A DNA stretch of 64,000 nucleotides from Acidobacteriota bacterium (GTDB lineage Bacteria > Acidobacteriota > Vicinamibacteria > Vicinamibacterales > UBA2999): positions 1 through 64,000 of the forward strand of contig JAUSDY010000110.1 of assembly GCA_030650395.1 (NCBI GenBank), given 5' to 3'. Shown piece by piece: positions 8,152 to 15,805 of the stretch. Position numbers and translations under genes: made by a program. Position 1 is the first letter of the stretch. Each line of letters begins with the position of its first letter. The notes beneath the pieces are model-generated. The model ran no database searches. It worked only from the letters and a program-made list of their open reading frames with translations, and had not been told where the DNA came from.

Positions 8152-8816
8152 GCGCGCCCTGCTTGATCGACGAGCCGGTTCGAGACGTAGATGGCGCCGA
8201 ACGCCAGCAGCGCCGACACCGCCAGCAGCCCCCACGCGGCATCTTCGCGGCCGGTCTCGACGAACGTGTAAATGCCGACGGCCAGCGTCTGGGTGCGGCC
8301 GGGAATCGCGCCGGCCACCATGATCGTGGCGCCGAACTCGCCGAGCGCGCGCGAGAAGCCCAGGATCGCGCCGGCGATGATGCCGCGCGCGGCCAGCGGC
8401 AGCGTGATCGTCCGGAAGACGCGGAGCGGGCCGGCGCCGAGCGTCGACGCGATGTCTTCGAAGCGGCGATCGACCTGCTCGATGCCGGCGCGGACCGACC
8501 GCGCCACCAGCGGAAAACTAGTCACCATCATGGCGATCACGACCGCCTTCCACGTGAACACCACCTCGATGCCGGCGGCGTCGAGCGCCTGGCCGATCGG
8601 ACTGCGGCGGCCGAACAGCCACAGCAGCAGCAGGCCGGTGGCGACCGGCGGCAACACCAGCGGCAACGACACCAGCGTTTCCACCAGCGTCTTGCCAGGA
8701 AATGTCCGGCGGGCCAGCAGCCAGCCGGCCGCAACGGCCGGCGGCAGCACGAGCGCCGTCGCCACCACCGCCATCAGCACGGTGAAGCGCGCGATGGCCC
8801 ACGTGTCGGCGTTCAC
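8148..8816 (-). CDS. modB: Molybdate ABC transporter permease
   Basis: This 222-residue protein has about five hydrophobic segments and the cytoplasmic EAA-type loop (GAGPLRVFRTITLPLAARGIIAG split around residues 130-150) that contacts the ATPase. It resembles ModB of the molybdate importers. GTG at 8816 overlaps the modA stop by 4 bp (GTGA), and its own stop overlaps modC in the same way, so modABC is tightly coupled. Confidence 0.93.
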   Translation of the reverse strand: MNADTWAIARFTVLMAVVATALVLPPAVAAGWLLARRTFPGKTLVETLVSLPLVLPPVATGLLLLWLFGRRSPIGQALDAAGIEVVFTWKAVVIAMMVTSFPLVARSVRAGIEQVDRRFEDIASTLGAGPLRVFRTITLPLAARGIIAGAILGFSRALGEFGATIMVAGAIPGRTQTLAVGIYTFVETGREDAAWGLLAVSALLAFGAIYVSNRLVDQAGRA

Positions 8817-9571
8817 GGGTGAGGCCTGCCGAAGCCGCGGCGCATGAACACATCGCGCGCGGCCGCACTTTGCAGGAAGGCCAGCAAGCGCTTGCCATCA
8901 GCCTCGCTCGGTCCGCGGATCACGGCAGCGGGATTGACGATGGCGAGATCGGCCATCGCAGAGGCGCGGGGAATGAGGAGCGGCACTACGGCCGGGCGCC
9001 CGATGGCATCCGTCTGATAGACGATGCCGGCGTCGACCCGCCCCGCTTCGACGGCGGCCACCACCGCGCGCACGGTTGGAAACGGGATCACTTTCGGCGC
9101 CACGGCGGCCCACACACCCTCGTACTCGAGCCACTTCCGGCCGTAGACGCCCGCTGGCACGGAGGTCGGCTCGCCCATCGCCACACGCCGCACAGTCGGG
9201 CCGGCCAGGTCCGCGAACGAAATGGTCTTGCGTGTGCCGCCTGGGACGATGATGGCGAGGTTGTTCGTCAGCAGGCGCGTCCGCGTGCCGGGAACGAGCA
9301 GGCCTGCCTTCTCGACCGCGTCCATCTGGATCTCGTCGGCGCTGAGGAACAGCGCGACCTTCGCGCCTTCGACGATCTGGCGCGCCAGCGTGTTCGAACC
9401 GCCGGGGTTGAGCGATACAGCCACGCCCGTCGCCGCACGATACAGGCCAGCGATCTCGACGAGCGCTTCGTGAAGGCTCGATGCGACCGAAACGACCGGA
9501 CCGGGGGGCTGCGCAGCAACGGGCGTGCTGATCGCGAACAGAAATGTAACGCCGATCAGGAGCCGTTTCAT
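8813..9571 (-). CDS. modA: Molybdate ABC transporter periplasmic binding protein
   Basis: The 252-residue product has a Sec signal peptide (KRLLIGVTFLFAISTPVAAQ) and the ModA pattern: VASSLHEALVEIA with the substrate-binding Ser pair, GGSNTLARQIVEGAKVALFLSA, and VDAGIVYQTDA near the C-terminus. ATG at 9571 starts exactly at the signal peptide; an in-frame GTG 12 bp upstream is less likely. It captures molybdate outside the inner membrane for ModBC. The promoter should lie in the AT-rich gap shared with the divergent HTH-Mop gene. Confidence 0.93.
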   Translation of the reverse strand: MKRLLIGVTFLFAISTPVAAQPPGPVVSVASSLHEALVEIAGLYRAATGVAVSLNPGGSNTLARQIVEGAKVALFLSADEIQMDAVEKAGLLVPGTRTRLLTNNLAIIVPGGTRKTISFADLAGPTVRRVAMGEPTSVPAGVYGRKWLEYEGVWAAVAPKVIPFPTVRAVVAAVEAGRVDAGIVYQTDAIGRPAVVPLLIPRASAMADLAIVNPAAVIRGPSEADGKRLLAFLQSAAARDVFMRRGFGRPHP

Positions 9572-9610
9572 CACTTTTGTCACATCAAGTGCACGGTTTT
9601 TTCACCAACC

Positions 9611-9658
9611 AATTTAGTATGATTTAATGCGATTTAGTAAACGATTTGAGGTGATTCT
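9611..9658. promoter_or_regulatory. Phased direct repeats in the mod divergent promoter region
   Basis: AATTTA at 9611, GATTTA at 9621 and 9631, GATTTG at 9643 and GATTCT at 9653 form direct repeats spaced 10, 10, 12 and 10 bp, one per helical turn, in an unusually AT-rich stretch between modA and the HTH-Mop gene. BldC-type MerR-like domains bind direct repeats head to tail, so this is a candidate operator for the neighbouring regulator. Function is inferred. Confidence 0.5.
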
Positions 9659-9694
9659 TGTGCTAATGCGCAGAAGCGTGCAGCGGTCTGCCCG

Positions 9695-10159
9695 ATGAGC
9701 GAGCTGCTGACCGTGCGTGCGGCGGCGGATCGGCTGGGCGTCGGTTACTCAACGCTCAAGCAATGGATCTACGACGGCTCGGTCCGCACCACGCAGACCA
9801 ACGGCGGCCACCACCGCATCGCCGAGTCGGAGATCACGCGCTTGTTGTTGTCTGAAAAAAAGAAGTCTGCGTCATCTGCGTCATCCACCTCCGCGCTCCG
9901 CGCTTCGGTGGACAAGTCTGCGGCTCGCGGAGTCTTGGTGGCGTTGAGCGGCCGCAACCAATTGCGCGGCGTCGTTGATGAAGTGCGAAGCGAAGGACTG
10001 CTGTCGCAGGTGCGTCTGCGGATCGGCGATCAGATGCTGACAGCCGTGATCACTCGCGATGCCGTGACCGAGTTGAAGCTGAAACGCGGCGACGAAGCCG
10101 TCGCGATCATCAAATCAACCGAGGTGATGATCGGACGCGAGGAGATCAGAAGAAAGTAA
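9695..10159 (+). CDS. MerR/excisionase-type HTH regulator fused to a Mop (TOBE) domain
   Basis: Residues 1-55 form a helix-turn-helix of the MerR/excisionase type (LTVRAAADRLGVGYSTLKQWIYDGSVRT, with the wing NGGHHRIAESEI). Residues about 85-150 (GRNQLRGVVDEVRSEGLLSQ...DAVTELKLKRGDEAVAIIKSTEVMIG) are a Mop domain, which binds molybdate. It is divergent from modABC and most likely controls it in response to molybdate, a role played by ModE elsewhere. The linker between the two domains contains a palindromic repeat module (9884-9916) read in frame. Confidence 0.88.
   Translation: MSELLTVRAAADRLGVGYSTLKQWIYDGSVRTTQTNGGHHRIAESEITRLLLSEKKKSASSASSTSALRASVDKSAARGVLVALSGRNQLRGVVDEVRSEGLLSQVRLRIGDQMLTAVITRDAVTELKLKRGDEAVAIIKSTEVMIGREEIRRK
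9884..9916. repeat. Palindromic module in the linker of the HTH-Mop regulator
   Basis: TCCACC...GGTGGA ends flank a GCGCTCCGCGC centre, followed by CAAG. The ends resemble the module inside hisB (19490-19516: CCACCTCCGCC...GGCGGACAAG). It is translated within a flexible Ser/Ala-rich linker. Confidence 0.6.
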
Positions 10160-10229
10160 GGCAGAAGGCAGAAGGCAGAAGGCAGAAGGCAGAAATGTTT
10201 TGCCTTTTGCCTTGAGCCTTTTGCCTTCC
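10157..10229. repeat. Inverted GGCAGAA (7-bp) array
   Basis: Four GGCAGAA units are followed by TTTTGCC/TTCTGCC units, forming a foldback between convergent genes (HTH-Mop regulator and PEBP protein). The same 7-bp word recurs at 13680, 18356 and 33255. Confidence 0.92.
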
Positions 10230-10232
10230 GTG

Positions 10233-10823
10233 CTACTGCGGGCGGCGGAACAAGCCGACGTACACGGCTTTCCCGAGAATGTGCCCCTGCACGGCTTTCA
10301 TCACGTTGGCGCGCGTCTCGAACGCGTCTGCGGTGGCCGGCACGTCAAGCTTGGTGTCGAGCGCGTAGATCTCGAACGTGTAATGGTGCGGCGGTCCCGT
10401 GGCCGGCGCGCCGGGGCCGCGATACACCGGGCCGCTCGCGCTGATCTGCTGGCTGCCGTCGGCCAGCTTCTCGCCCTTGGGCACGCCTTCAGGAAGCCCG
10501 GTCGCAGTTCCCGGAATATTCCACACCAGCCAATGCACCTGCGTGTCGGTGGTCTTGTTGCGGGCGACGTCCGGGTCGTGCATGTGCAGCAGGAAGCTCT
10601 GCGTGCCCGGCGGCGTGTTGGTCCATTTCAGCTCGGGCGAGACCTGCTCGCCGGCCTGCGTAAAGCGCGCCGGGATTGGGTCGCCGTCCGGGAATGCCGT
10701 GGTTGTCAGCGTCATCGCCGGCCGCGGCGGCTGCGGCGGGGTCGCCGGCGCCTGCGCGAACACCACGCCCGTGATACTCGCGATCCCGGTAAACACACAT
10801 AGAACCTTGCGGACATTCGTCAT
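10233..10823 (-). CDS. YbhB/YbcL-family (PEBP, Raf-kinase-inhibitor-like) secreted protein
   Basis: After a signal peptide ending near VVFAQA, the protein has the PEBP fold signatures: LHMHDPDVAR with the DPD ligand-pocket motif, VHWLVWNIPG, and GPPHHYTFEIYALD. Length is 196 residues, typical of bacterial YbhB-like proteins. ATG at 10823 begins directly at the signal peptide; upstream in-frame codons are judged non-coding. The physiological ligand of bacterial PEBPs is not established. It is divergent from the Phd/VapC pair. Confidence 0.9.
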   Translation of the reverse strand: MTNVRKVLCVFTGIASITGVVFAQAPATPPQPPRPAMTLTTTAFPDGDPIPARFTQAGEQVSPELKWTNTPPGTQSFLLHMHDPDVARNKTTDTQVHWLVWNIPGTATGLPEGVPKGEKLADGSQQISASGPVYRGPGAPATGPPHHYTFEIYALDTKLDVPATADAFETRANVMKAVQGHILGKAVYVGLFRRPQ

Positions 10824-10869
10824 GGGGCCATCTCCGGTTGCCGAGAATATCAGAGCATCGACCACCTTT

Positions 10870-10894
10870 ACTTAGTCATCTTCACTTAGCTAAG
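10870..10894. promoter_or_regulatory. Candidate operator upstream of the antitoxin gene
   Basis: ACTTAG occurs at 10870 and 10884, and CTTAGCTAAG at 10885-10894 is a perfect 10-bp palindrome. It lies just upstream of the antitoxin start, where Phd-type antitoxins normally autoregulate. Assignment is inferred from position. Confidence 0.4.
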
Positions 10895-10903
10895 ATACGA
10901 GTT

Positions 10904-11137
10904 GTGAAAATGGTCACCGTGCATGAGGCCAAGACCAACCTGTCGAGGCTGATCGAGCGCGCCGAACACGGCGAAGAGATCATCATCGCGCGGCGAAAAA
11001 CCCCGGTCGCCAAGCTCGTCGGCTTGCACGTCGCCGTGCAAGCGCGCAAGTTTGGATCGATGCGCGGACAGGCCCGCGTTACGAACGCATTCTTTGAGCC
11101 GCTCCCGGCTACGGAGCTGGAGGGCTGGGAGGGCTAA
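10904..11137 (+). CDS. Phd/YefM-family antitoxin
   Basis: KMVTVHEAKTNLSRLIERAEHGEEIIIARRKTPVAKLV is the Phd/YefM N-terminal DNA-binding and dimerisation fold; the C-terminal part (FFEPLPATELEGWEG) would wrap the toxin. The start is taken as GTG 10904, giving MKMVTVHEAK and 77 residues; ATG 10910 is also possible. The toxin gene begins 1 bp after the stop. It should neutralise the PIN-domain toxin and repress its own promoter. Confidence 0.9.
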   Translation: MKMVTVHEAKTNLSRLIERAEHGEEIIIARRKTPVAKLVGLHVAVQARKFGSMRGQARVTNAFFEPLPATELEGWEG

Positions 11138-11138
11138 G

Positions 11139-11525
11139 GTGCGTCTGCTGCTGGATACCCACACGTTTCTCTGGTGGCTGGACGGCGATCGGCGGTTGCC
11201 CCCTCGAGTCAGGCGCCAGATGGCCGCGAATGGCAACACCATCTACGTGAGCGCGGCGTCAGCTTGGGAGATTGCAACGAAATTTCGCCTTGGGAAGTTG
11301 CCCGGAGCCGAGGCGGTCGCGCGGGATGTTGGGCTCACCGTTGCGAACCAGGGCTTTTCGGAGCTTGACATCACCGTGAGACACGCTGAACATGCCGGCC
11401 GGCTGGCCGGCACCCATCGCGACCCCTTCGACCGCATGCTGATCGCCCAGGCACAGCTGGAGAGAGTGTCGATCGCCAGTGGGGATGAAGTGTTCGAAGA
11501 GTACGGAATCCCCCTCTTTTGGTGA
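11139..11525 (+). CDS. PIN-domain ribonuclease toxin (VapC-like)
   Basis: The protein begins RLLLDTHTFLWWLDGD, where the first Asp is the catalytic PIN residue, followed by SAASAWEIATKFRLGKL with a conserved Glu and HRDPFDRMLIAQAQLE with the C-terminal Asp residues. It is 128 residues, a normal VapC length. GTG at 11139 is chosen because it gives one-base spacing from the antitoxin and GGAGGG lies upstream in the antitoxin end. VapC toxins cleave tRNA or rRNA; the target here is unknown. Confidence 0.92.
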   Translation: MRLLLDTHTFLWWLDGDRRLPPRVRRQMAANGNTIYVSAASAWEIATKFRLGKLPGAEAVARDVGLTVANQGFSELDITVRHAEHAGRLAGTHRDPFDRMLIAQAQLERVSIASGDEVFEEYGIPLFW

Positions 11526-11621
11526 GAAGCCAGCGCCAACTCCTCGGGGGTGAAACGCGCTAGAATCCCCGGCGTAGCGGCCGCCGCGAAGGTGGGCCGG
11601 CAACACTTTGAAGGAGGATCT

Positions 11622-13679
11622 ATGCGCCGCTTGCTCGTCGCTTTTGCCCTGGCGTCATGTCCCGCCGTGATCGCGGCCCAGAACGCTATTACTCAGAATA
11701 ACGTGGCCAACGACCGGCTCACCCTCGATCTCTACTGGGAGCTCGAGACCGTCTCCGATCCGCAACTGTCGCCCGACGGCTCGCAGATCATCTACACGCG
11801 CGGCTGGATCGACAAGGTCAACGACAAGCGCGAATCGTCCTTGTGGGTGATGCACGCCGACGGCGGCAAGAACCGTTTCCTGGTGCGCGGCAGCAACGCG
11901 CGCTGGTCGCCGACCGGCGACCGCATCGTCTACACCGCGCAGGGCGAGCCGAAAGGCTCGCAGATCTTCGTGCGCTACATGGACGCTGAAGGCGCCGTCT
12001 CGCAGATCACCCGCGTCGACAAATCACCGGCCAACGTGGCATGGGCGCCTGACGGACAGTCAATCGCTTTTGCGATGGAGGTCGAGAAGAAGAACAACTG
12101 GCCCATCAAGATGCCCGAGCGGCCCGAAGGCGCCAAGTGGACCGAATCTCCCCGCATCGTCGAGCGGCTCGACTACCGGCAAGACGGGCAGGGTTTCAAC
12201 GACGATGGGTTCCGGCATTTGTTCGTGGTGCCGGCCACCGGCGGCACGCCGCGGCAGTTGACCAACGGCGACTGGGATCACAACGGCGTCGAGTGGACGC
12301 CTGACGGCAAGCAGATTCTCTTCACGTCGCTGCGCATTGCCGACGCCGACTACCAGCACCGTGAATCGGAGATCTACGCCGTCACCGTCGAGACGGGCGC
12401 GATCGCCCAGCTGACCAACCGCAAGGGCCCCGACAACGGGCCGAAGGTGTCACCCGACGGCAAGCTCGTGGCCTACACGGGGATCGACGCCTCCCGCAAC
12501 ACCTGGACCGACAGCAAGGTCTACGTCATGAACATCGACGGCAGTAATCCGCATCTGGTCTCGGGCAACTGGGATCGCTCGCCGCAGGCGCTGCAGTGGA
12601 AGGCGGACGGCTCGGGTCTCTACTTCACCGCGCAGGACACCGGCGTGCAGAATCTCTACGTGCTGCCGATGGCGGGCGTGCGTGGCGATGCCGTGCAGCA
12701 GGTGACAAAGGGCACGCATATGTTGACCACGTCGAGCATCAGCAAGACCGGCAAGGCGGTCGGCGTGTCGACGTCGTTCCAGGCGCCGCCCGACATCGTG
12801 ACCTACGACATCGCGTCGCCGCAGAACATCAAGCAGCTGACGTGGGTCAACGACGACATTCTCAAGGGCAAGAAGCTGGGCGACGTGAAAGAGATCACCT
12901 ACACGTCGGCCGACGGCTTGAAGATCCAGGGCTGGTACATCACGCCGCCCGGATTCGACGCCACCAGGAAGTACCCGATGCAGCTGCACATCCATGGCGG
13001 GCCGCACAGCATGTACGGCGTCGGCTTCAACTACGGATGGCAGGAGCAGGCCGCCAACGGCTACGTGGTGCTCTACAGCAACCCGCGCGGCAGCACGGGC
13101 TACGGCAGCGCGTTCGGCAACCAGATCAACAACGCGTATCCGAGCAAGGATTACGACGACCTGATGGGCAGCGTCGACGAGCTGCTGAAGAAGGGCTTCA
13201 TCGACGAGCGCAACATGTTCGTCACCGGCTGCAGCGGCGGCGGCGTGCTGACGGCGTGGATCGTCGGCAAGACCGATCGCTTCGCGGCCGCATCGGCGAA
13301 CTGCCCGGTGATCGACTGGGTGAGCTTCGTCGGCACCACCGACAGCGCGGGGTGGTACTACAACTTCGAGAAGCTGCCGTGGGAGGATCCGGCGGAACAC
13401 TTCCGCCGCTCGCCCCTGAGCTACGTCGGCAACGTCAAGACGCCGACCATGCTGATGACGGGCGTGCAGGACCTGCGGACGCCGATGCCGCAGACCGAGA
13501 TGTTCTACAGCGCGCTCAAGATGCGGAAGGTACCGACGGCGATGCTGCGGATGAACAACGAGTGGCACGGCACCACTACCACGCCCTCGAACTTCATCCG
13601 CACGCAGCTGTACTTGCGGTACTGGTTCGACAAATACAAACGCGCGCCGGGCGTGACGACTACGGCGGTGCAGCAGTGA
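11622..13679 (+). CDS. Secreted S9-family peptidase (prolyl oligopeptidase/acylaminoacyl-peptidase type)
   Basis: A strong ribosome-binding site (AAGGAGG) precedes ATG 11622 and a signal peptide (RRLLVAFALASCPAVIAAQN). The first two thirds are WD40/TolB-like beta-propeller repeats (SPDGSQIIYTRGW, APDGQSIAFAME, TPDGKQILFTS). The C-terminal hydrolase has HIHGGPH, a nucleophile elbow GCSGGG rather than the more usual GxSYGG, the acid in GVQDLRTP and the His in NEWHGT. It should hydrolyse peptides in the periplasm. An array separates it from the M28 peptidase gene in the same direction, so the pair may serve protein catabolism. Confidence 0.93.
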   Translation: MRRLLVAFALASCPAVIAAQNAITQNNVANDRLTLDLYWELETVSDPQLSPDGSQIIYTRGWIDKVNDKRESSLWVMHADGGKNRFLVRGSNARWSPTGDRIVYTAQGEPKGSQIFVRYMDAEGAVSQITRVDKSPANVAWAPDGQSIAFAMEVEKKNNWPIKMPERPEGAKWTESPRIVERLDYRQDGQGFNDDGFRHLFVVPATGGTPRQLTNGDWDHNGVEWTPDGKQILFTSLRIADADYQHRESEIYAVTVETGAIAQLTNRKGPDNGPKVSPDGKLVAYTGIDASRNTWTDSKVYVMNIDGSNPHLVSGNWDRSPQALQWKADGSGLYFTAQDTGVQNLYVLPMAGVRGDAVQQVTKGTHMLTTSSISKTGKAVGVSTSFQAPPDIVTYDIASPQNIKQLTWVNDDILKGKKLGDVKEITYTSADGLKIQGWYITPPGFDATRKYPMQLHIHGGPHSMYGVGFNYGWQEQAANGYVVLYSNPRGSTGYGSAFGNQINNAYPSKDYDDLMGSVDELLKKGFIDERNMFVTGCSGGGVLTAWIVGKTDRFAAASANCPVIDWVSFVGTTDSAGWYYNFEKLPWEDPAEHFRRSPLSYVGNVKTPTMLMTGVQDLRTPMPQTEMFYSALKMRKVPTAMLRMNNEWHGTTTTPSNFIRTQLYLRYWFDKYKRAPGVTTTAVQQ

Positions 13680-13762
13680 ATTGAAGGCAGAAGGCAGAAG
13701 GCACAAGGCAAAAACGTTCTGCCTCGGCTTTCTGCCTTTTGCCTTTTGCCTTTTGCCTTTCA
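13680..13762. repeat. Inverted GGCAGAA (7-bp) array
   Basis: GGCAGAA units, drifting to GGCACAA and GGCAAAA, are followed by TTCTGCC and four TTTTGCC units. It lies between two co-directional peptidase genes and stops just before the AAGAGG ribosome-binding site of the second. Confidence 0.92.
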
Positions 13763-13775
13763 AGAGGATTCCCGT

Positions 13776-15383
13776 ATGAAACGCGCCTGTGCTCTCCTCT
13801 CTCTCGTTCTGCTTCTGGCCTCTTCCAAGAGTTCGGCCCAGGCGGGCGTCGACCTCGCCACCATCAACCGCATTCGCGGTGAGGCCATCACCCAGTCGCA
13901 GGCGATGGAGACCCACTGGTGGCTCTCGGAAGTGTTCGGGCCGCGCGCTACGGGCACACCCGCCTACACGCAAGGCGCCGAGTGGGTGATGAAGAAGTTC
14001 AGCGAGTGGGGGCTGAAGAACATCCACACCGAGCGCTTCCTGTTCGGACAGGGCTGGACCATCGATCGTTTCTCCGTCCACATGGTCGCACCGCAAACGG
14101 CATCGCTGATCGGGCAGCCGCGCTGGTACTCGCCGTCGACGAACGGACCGGTGCTTGCCGATGTCGTGCACGTGAAGGCGGCGAACGAAGCCGACTTCGC
14201 CAAATACAAGGGCCAGCTCCAGGGCAAGATCGTCGTGCTGCAGGGCCCGCGGGCGGTGCGCATGATCGAAGGCCGCGTCGTGCTGCGGATGAATGACAAC
14301 GACTGGGCCGAGGCGATGAAGACGCCGCCGCCTCCACAGGCGCCTGCGGCCGGCGCTGCGACGGCAAAGCCTGCACCGGCGCAAACCCCGCAGCAGTTCG
14401 CGCAGTCGGTGCAGAGATTCCTCGTCGCCGAGGGCGCCGCCGTCGTGCTCGATCGTGGCTCCGACACCGATTCGTCCGCGGGCGGCAGCGATTTGTCGTG
14501 GCAGACCCAGCGCGTCGACGGCGGCACGATCTTCCCCGGCAACGGCGGCAGCCGCGATCCCAAGGCGCCACAGCAAGTGCCGTCGGCGACGCTTGCCGTC
14601 GAGCACTACAACCGCATCGTCCGCCTGCTCGAGCGCGGGCAGCCGGTGCGGATGGAAGTGAACATCCAGACCAAGTTCCATCCCGAAACCGATCCCGCGG
14701 GCAATGCGTTCAACATCATCGCGGAGATCCCCGGCAGCGATCTCGCGAGCGAAGTCGTGATCATGGGCGCGCACTTCGACACCTATCCCTATGCGACCGG
14801 CGCCACCGATAACACCACGGGATCGGCGGCGATGATTGAAGCAGTGCGCGTCATCCAGGCGCTTGGCCTGAAGCCGCGCCGCACCATTCGCATCGCGCTC
14901 TGGGCGGCTGAAGAACAAGGCCTGCTTGGCTCACGCGATTACGTGCAGAGCCACTTCTACGATACGAAGATGACAGCCGCGAAGCCGGGACACGAAAACG
15001 TGCAGGCCTATTTCAATCTCGACAACGGCACCGGGCGCATTCTCGGCATCTGGGGCCAGGGCAACGCCGGCGCCATGAAACAGTTCGAGCAGTGGGGCGT
15101 GGCCTTGAAAGACCTGGGCTGGAAGAATGTCAGCCCGCGCTCGGTGACCCAGACCGATCATGCCTCGTTCGAAGAGGCGGGCATTCCGGGCTTTCAATTC
15201 GTGCAGGAGCGCCTCGAATACAACTCGCGCACGCACCACTCCAACATGGACACGTTCGATCACGTGCAGCGAGACGAGGTGATCCAGCAGGGCGCGGTCG
15301 CCGCCGTCTTCGCGTGGTACGCGGCCAACACGCCCGAGAAGCTCCCGCGCAAGCCGATGCCCGCGGCGAAACCGACGCAATAG
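13776..15383 (+). CDS. Secreted M28-family zinc peptidase with PA-type insertion
   Basis: A signal peptide (KRACALLSLVLLLASSKSSAQ) leads a 535-residue protein. The zinc ligands of the M28 family are visible: GAHFDTYPYATGATDNTTG (His, Asp), LWAAEEQGLLGS (catalytic and ligand Glu), YFNLDNGTG (Asp) and TDHASFEEAGIPGFQF (final His). Residues about 110-270 form a PA-like insert with a Pro/Ala-rich linker (PPPPQAPAAGAATAKPAPAQ). ATG 13776 has AAGAGG upstream. It probably removes amino-terminal residues in the periplasm. Confidence 0.93.
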   Translation: MKRACALLSLVLLLASSKSSAQAGVDLATINRIRGEAITQSQAMETHWWLSEVFGPRATGTPAYTQGAEWVMKKFSEWGLKNIHTERFLFGQGWTIDRFSVHMVAPQTASLIGQPRWYSPSTNGPVLADVVHVKAANEADFAKYKGQLQGKIVVLQGPRAVRMIEGRVVLRMNDNDWAEAMKTPPPPQAPAAGAATAKPAPAQTPQQFAQSVQRFLVAEGAAVVLDRGSDTDSSAGGSDLSWQTQRVDGGTIFPGNGGSRDPKAPQQVPSATLAVEHYNRIVRLLERGQPVRMEVNIQTKFHPETDPAGNAFNIIAEIPGSDLASEVVIMGAHFDTYPYATGATDNTTGSAAMIEAVRVIQALGLKPRRTIRIALWAAEEQGLLGSRDYVQSHFYDTKMTAAKPGHENVQAYFNLDNGTGRILGIWGQGNAGAMKQFEQWGVALKDLGWKNVSPRSVTQTDHASFEEAGIPGFQFVQERLEYNSRTHHSNMDTFDHVQRDEVIQQGAVAAVFAWYAANTPEKLPRKPMPAAKPTQ

Positions 15384-15472
15384 ACGTCGTGCGAAGTCGG
15401 GCTCACATTACCTCGTCAATTTGTACGCCCTCAGTCCTCTGCTTGGTGCGCGCCTGTAGGTCGGCCATGTCG

Positions 15473-15550
15473 GGCACCCCTTCCGCCTTCGCGCGAAGCG
15501 CGCCACGGCGAGACTCGCCGTAGCCTTGGCGGAGGCGGTTATGGGGTGCC
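15473..15550. repeat. Nested palindromic module upstream of the his leader
   Basis: GGCACCCC at 15473 pairs with GGGGTGCC ending at 15550. Inside are TTCCGCC/GGCGGAG and ACGGCGAG/CGCCGT pairs plus the GTAGCCTTGGCGGAGG motif also seen in hisB and beside the sigma-factor gene. In the 422-bp gap 15384-15805 this module, the his leader and the terminator are the recognisable features. Confidence 0.7.
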
Positions 15551-15603
15551 GGATACAGCTCTATTTGCAAAGCACGCTGCCGATGAATTACGCTCTGGAA
15601 GTC

Positions 15604-15678
15604 ATGTCGCTCGTCCACCACGCGCACGGCAGCCATCATCACCGTTCACAGAACGGCACGGCAGGAGTTTGCGCGTAG
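15604..15678 (+). CDS. hisL: Histidine leader peptide of the his attenuator
   Basis: A 24-codon frame starts with ATG 15604 (TGGAAG just upstream) and ends at TAG 15676. Codons 5-13 read HHAHGSHHH, that is six His codons in nine, which is far above chance. A hairpin and then a Rho-independent terminator follow, and the his structural genes begin 128 bp downstream. This is the classical arrangement in which ribosome stalling at His codons during histidine shortage prevents terminator formation. Confidence 0.85.
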   Translation: MSLVHHAHGSHHHRSQNGTAGVCA

Positions 15679-15748
15679 CTAGACGACGACATCCAACAAG
15701 ATTCGTTAGACGCAAAGGCCCGCTGTAACCAGCGGGCTTTTTGTTTTT
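15642..15748 (+). promoter_or_regulatory. his operon transcription attenuator
   Basis: CCGTTC (15642-15647) and GAACGG (15651-15656) form a hairpin right at the end of the His-codon run. TTTGCG (15668-15673) can pair with CGCAAA (15711-15716), immediately before the terminator stem. These give candidate pause and competing helices; the exact antiterminator was not modelled. Regulation by histidine supply is inferred from the leader peptide. Confidence 0.7.
15717..15748 (+). terminator. Rho-independent terminator of the his leader
   Basis: GCCCGCTG (15718-15725), loop TAAC and CAGCGGGC (15730-15737) form a GC-rich stem followed by TTTTTGTTTTT (15738-15748). It lies upstream of hisI in the coding direction, so it must be conditional. 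Confidence 0.9.
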
Positions 15749-15751
15749 AAG

Positions 15752-15802
15752 CGGGAGGGCACTCCTTGTCGGGAGGGCACCCCTGCCTGGTCGGGAGGTC
15801 AC
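15752..15802 (+). repeat. Three CGGGAGGKCAC copies before hisI
   Basis: CGGGAGGGCAC occurs at 15752 and 15770 and CGGGAGGTCAC at 15792. Each carries a GGGAGG core, and the last is placed as a ribosome-binding site for the GTG start of hisI at 15806. Confidence 0.75.
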
Positions 15803-15805
15803 TTC

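Noticed and set aside
12450-14918. 822-codon open frame on the minus strand
   Set aside because: Antisense to the S9 and M28 peptidase genes, both of which have catalytic motifs, signal peptides and ribosome-binding sites; the antisense frame has none.
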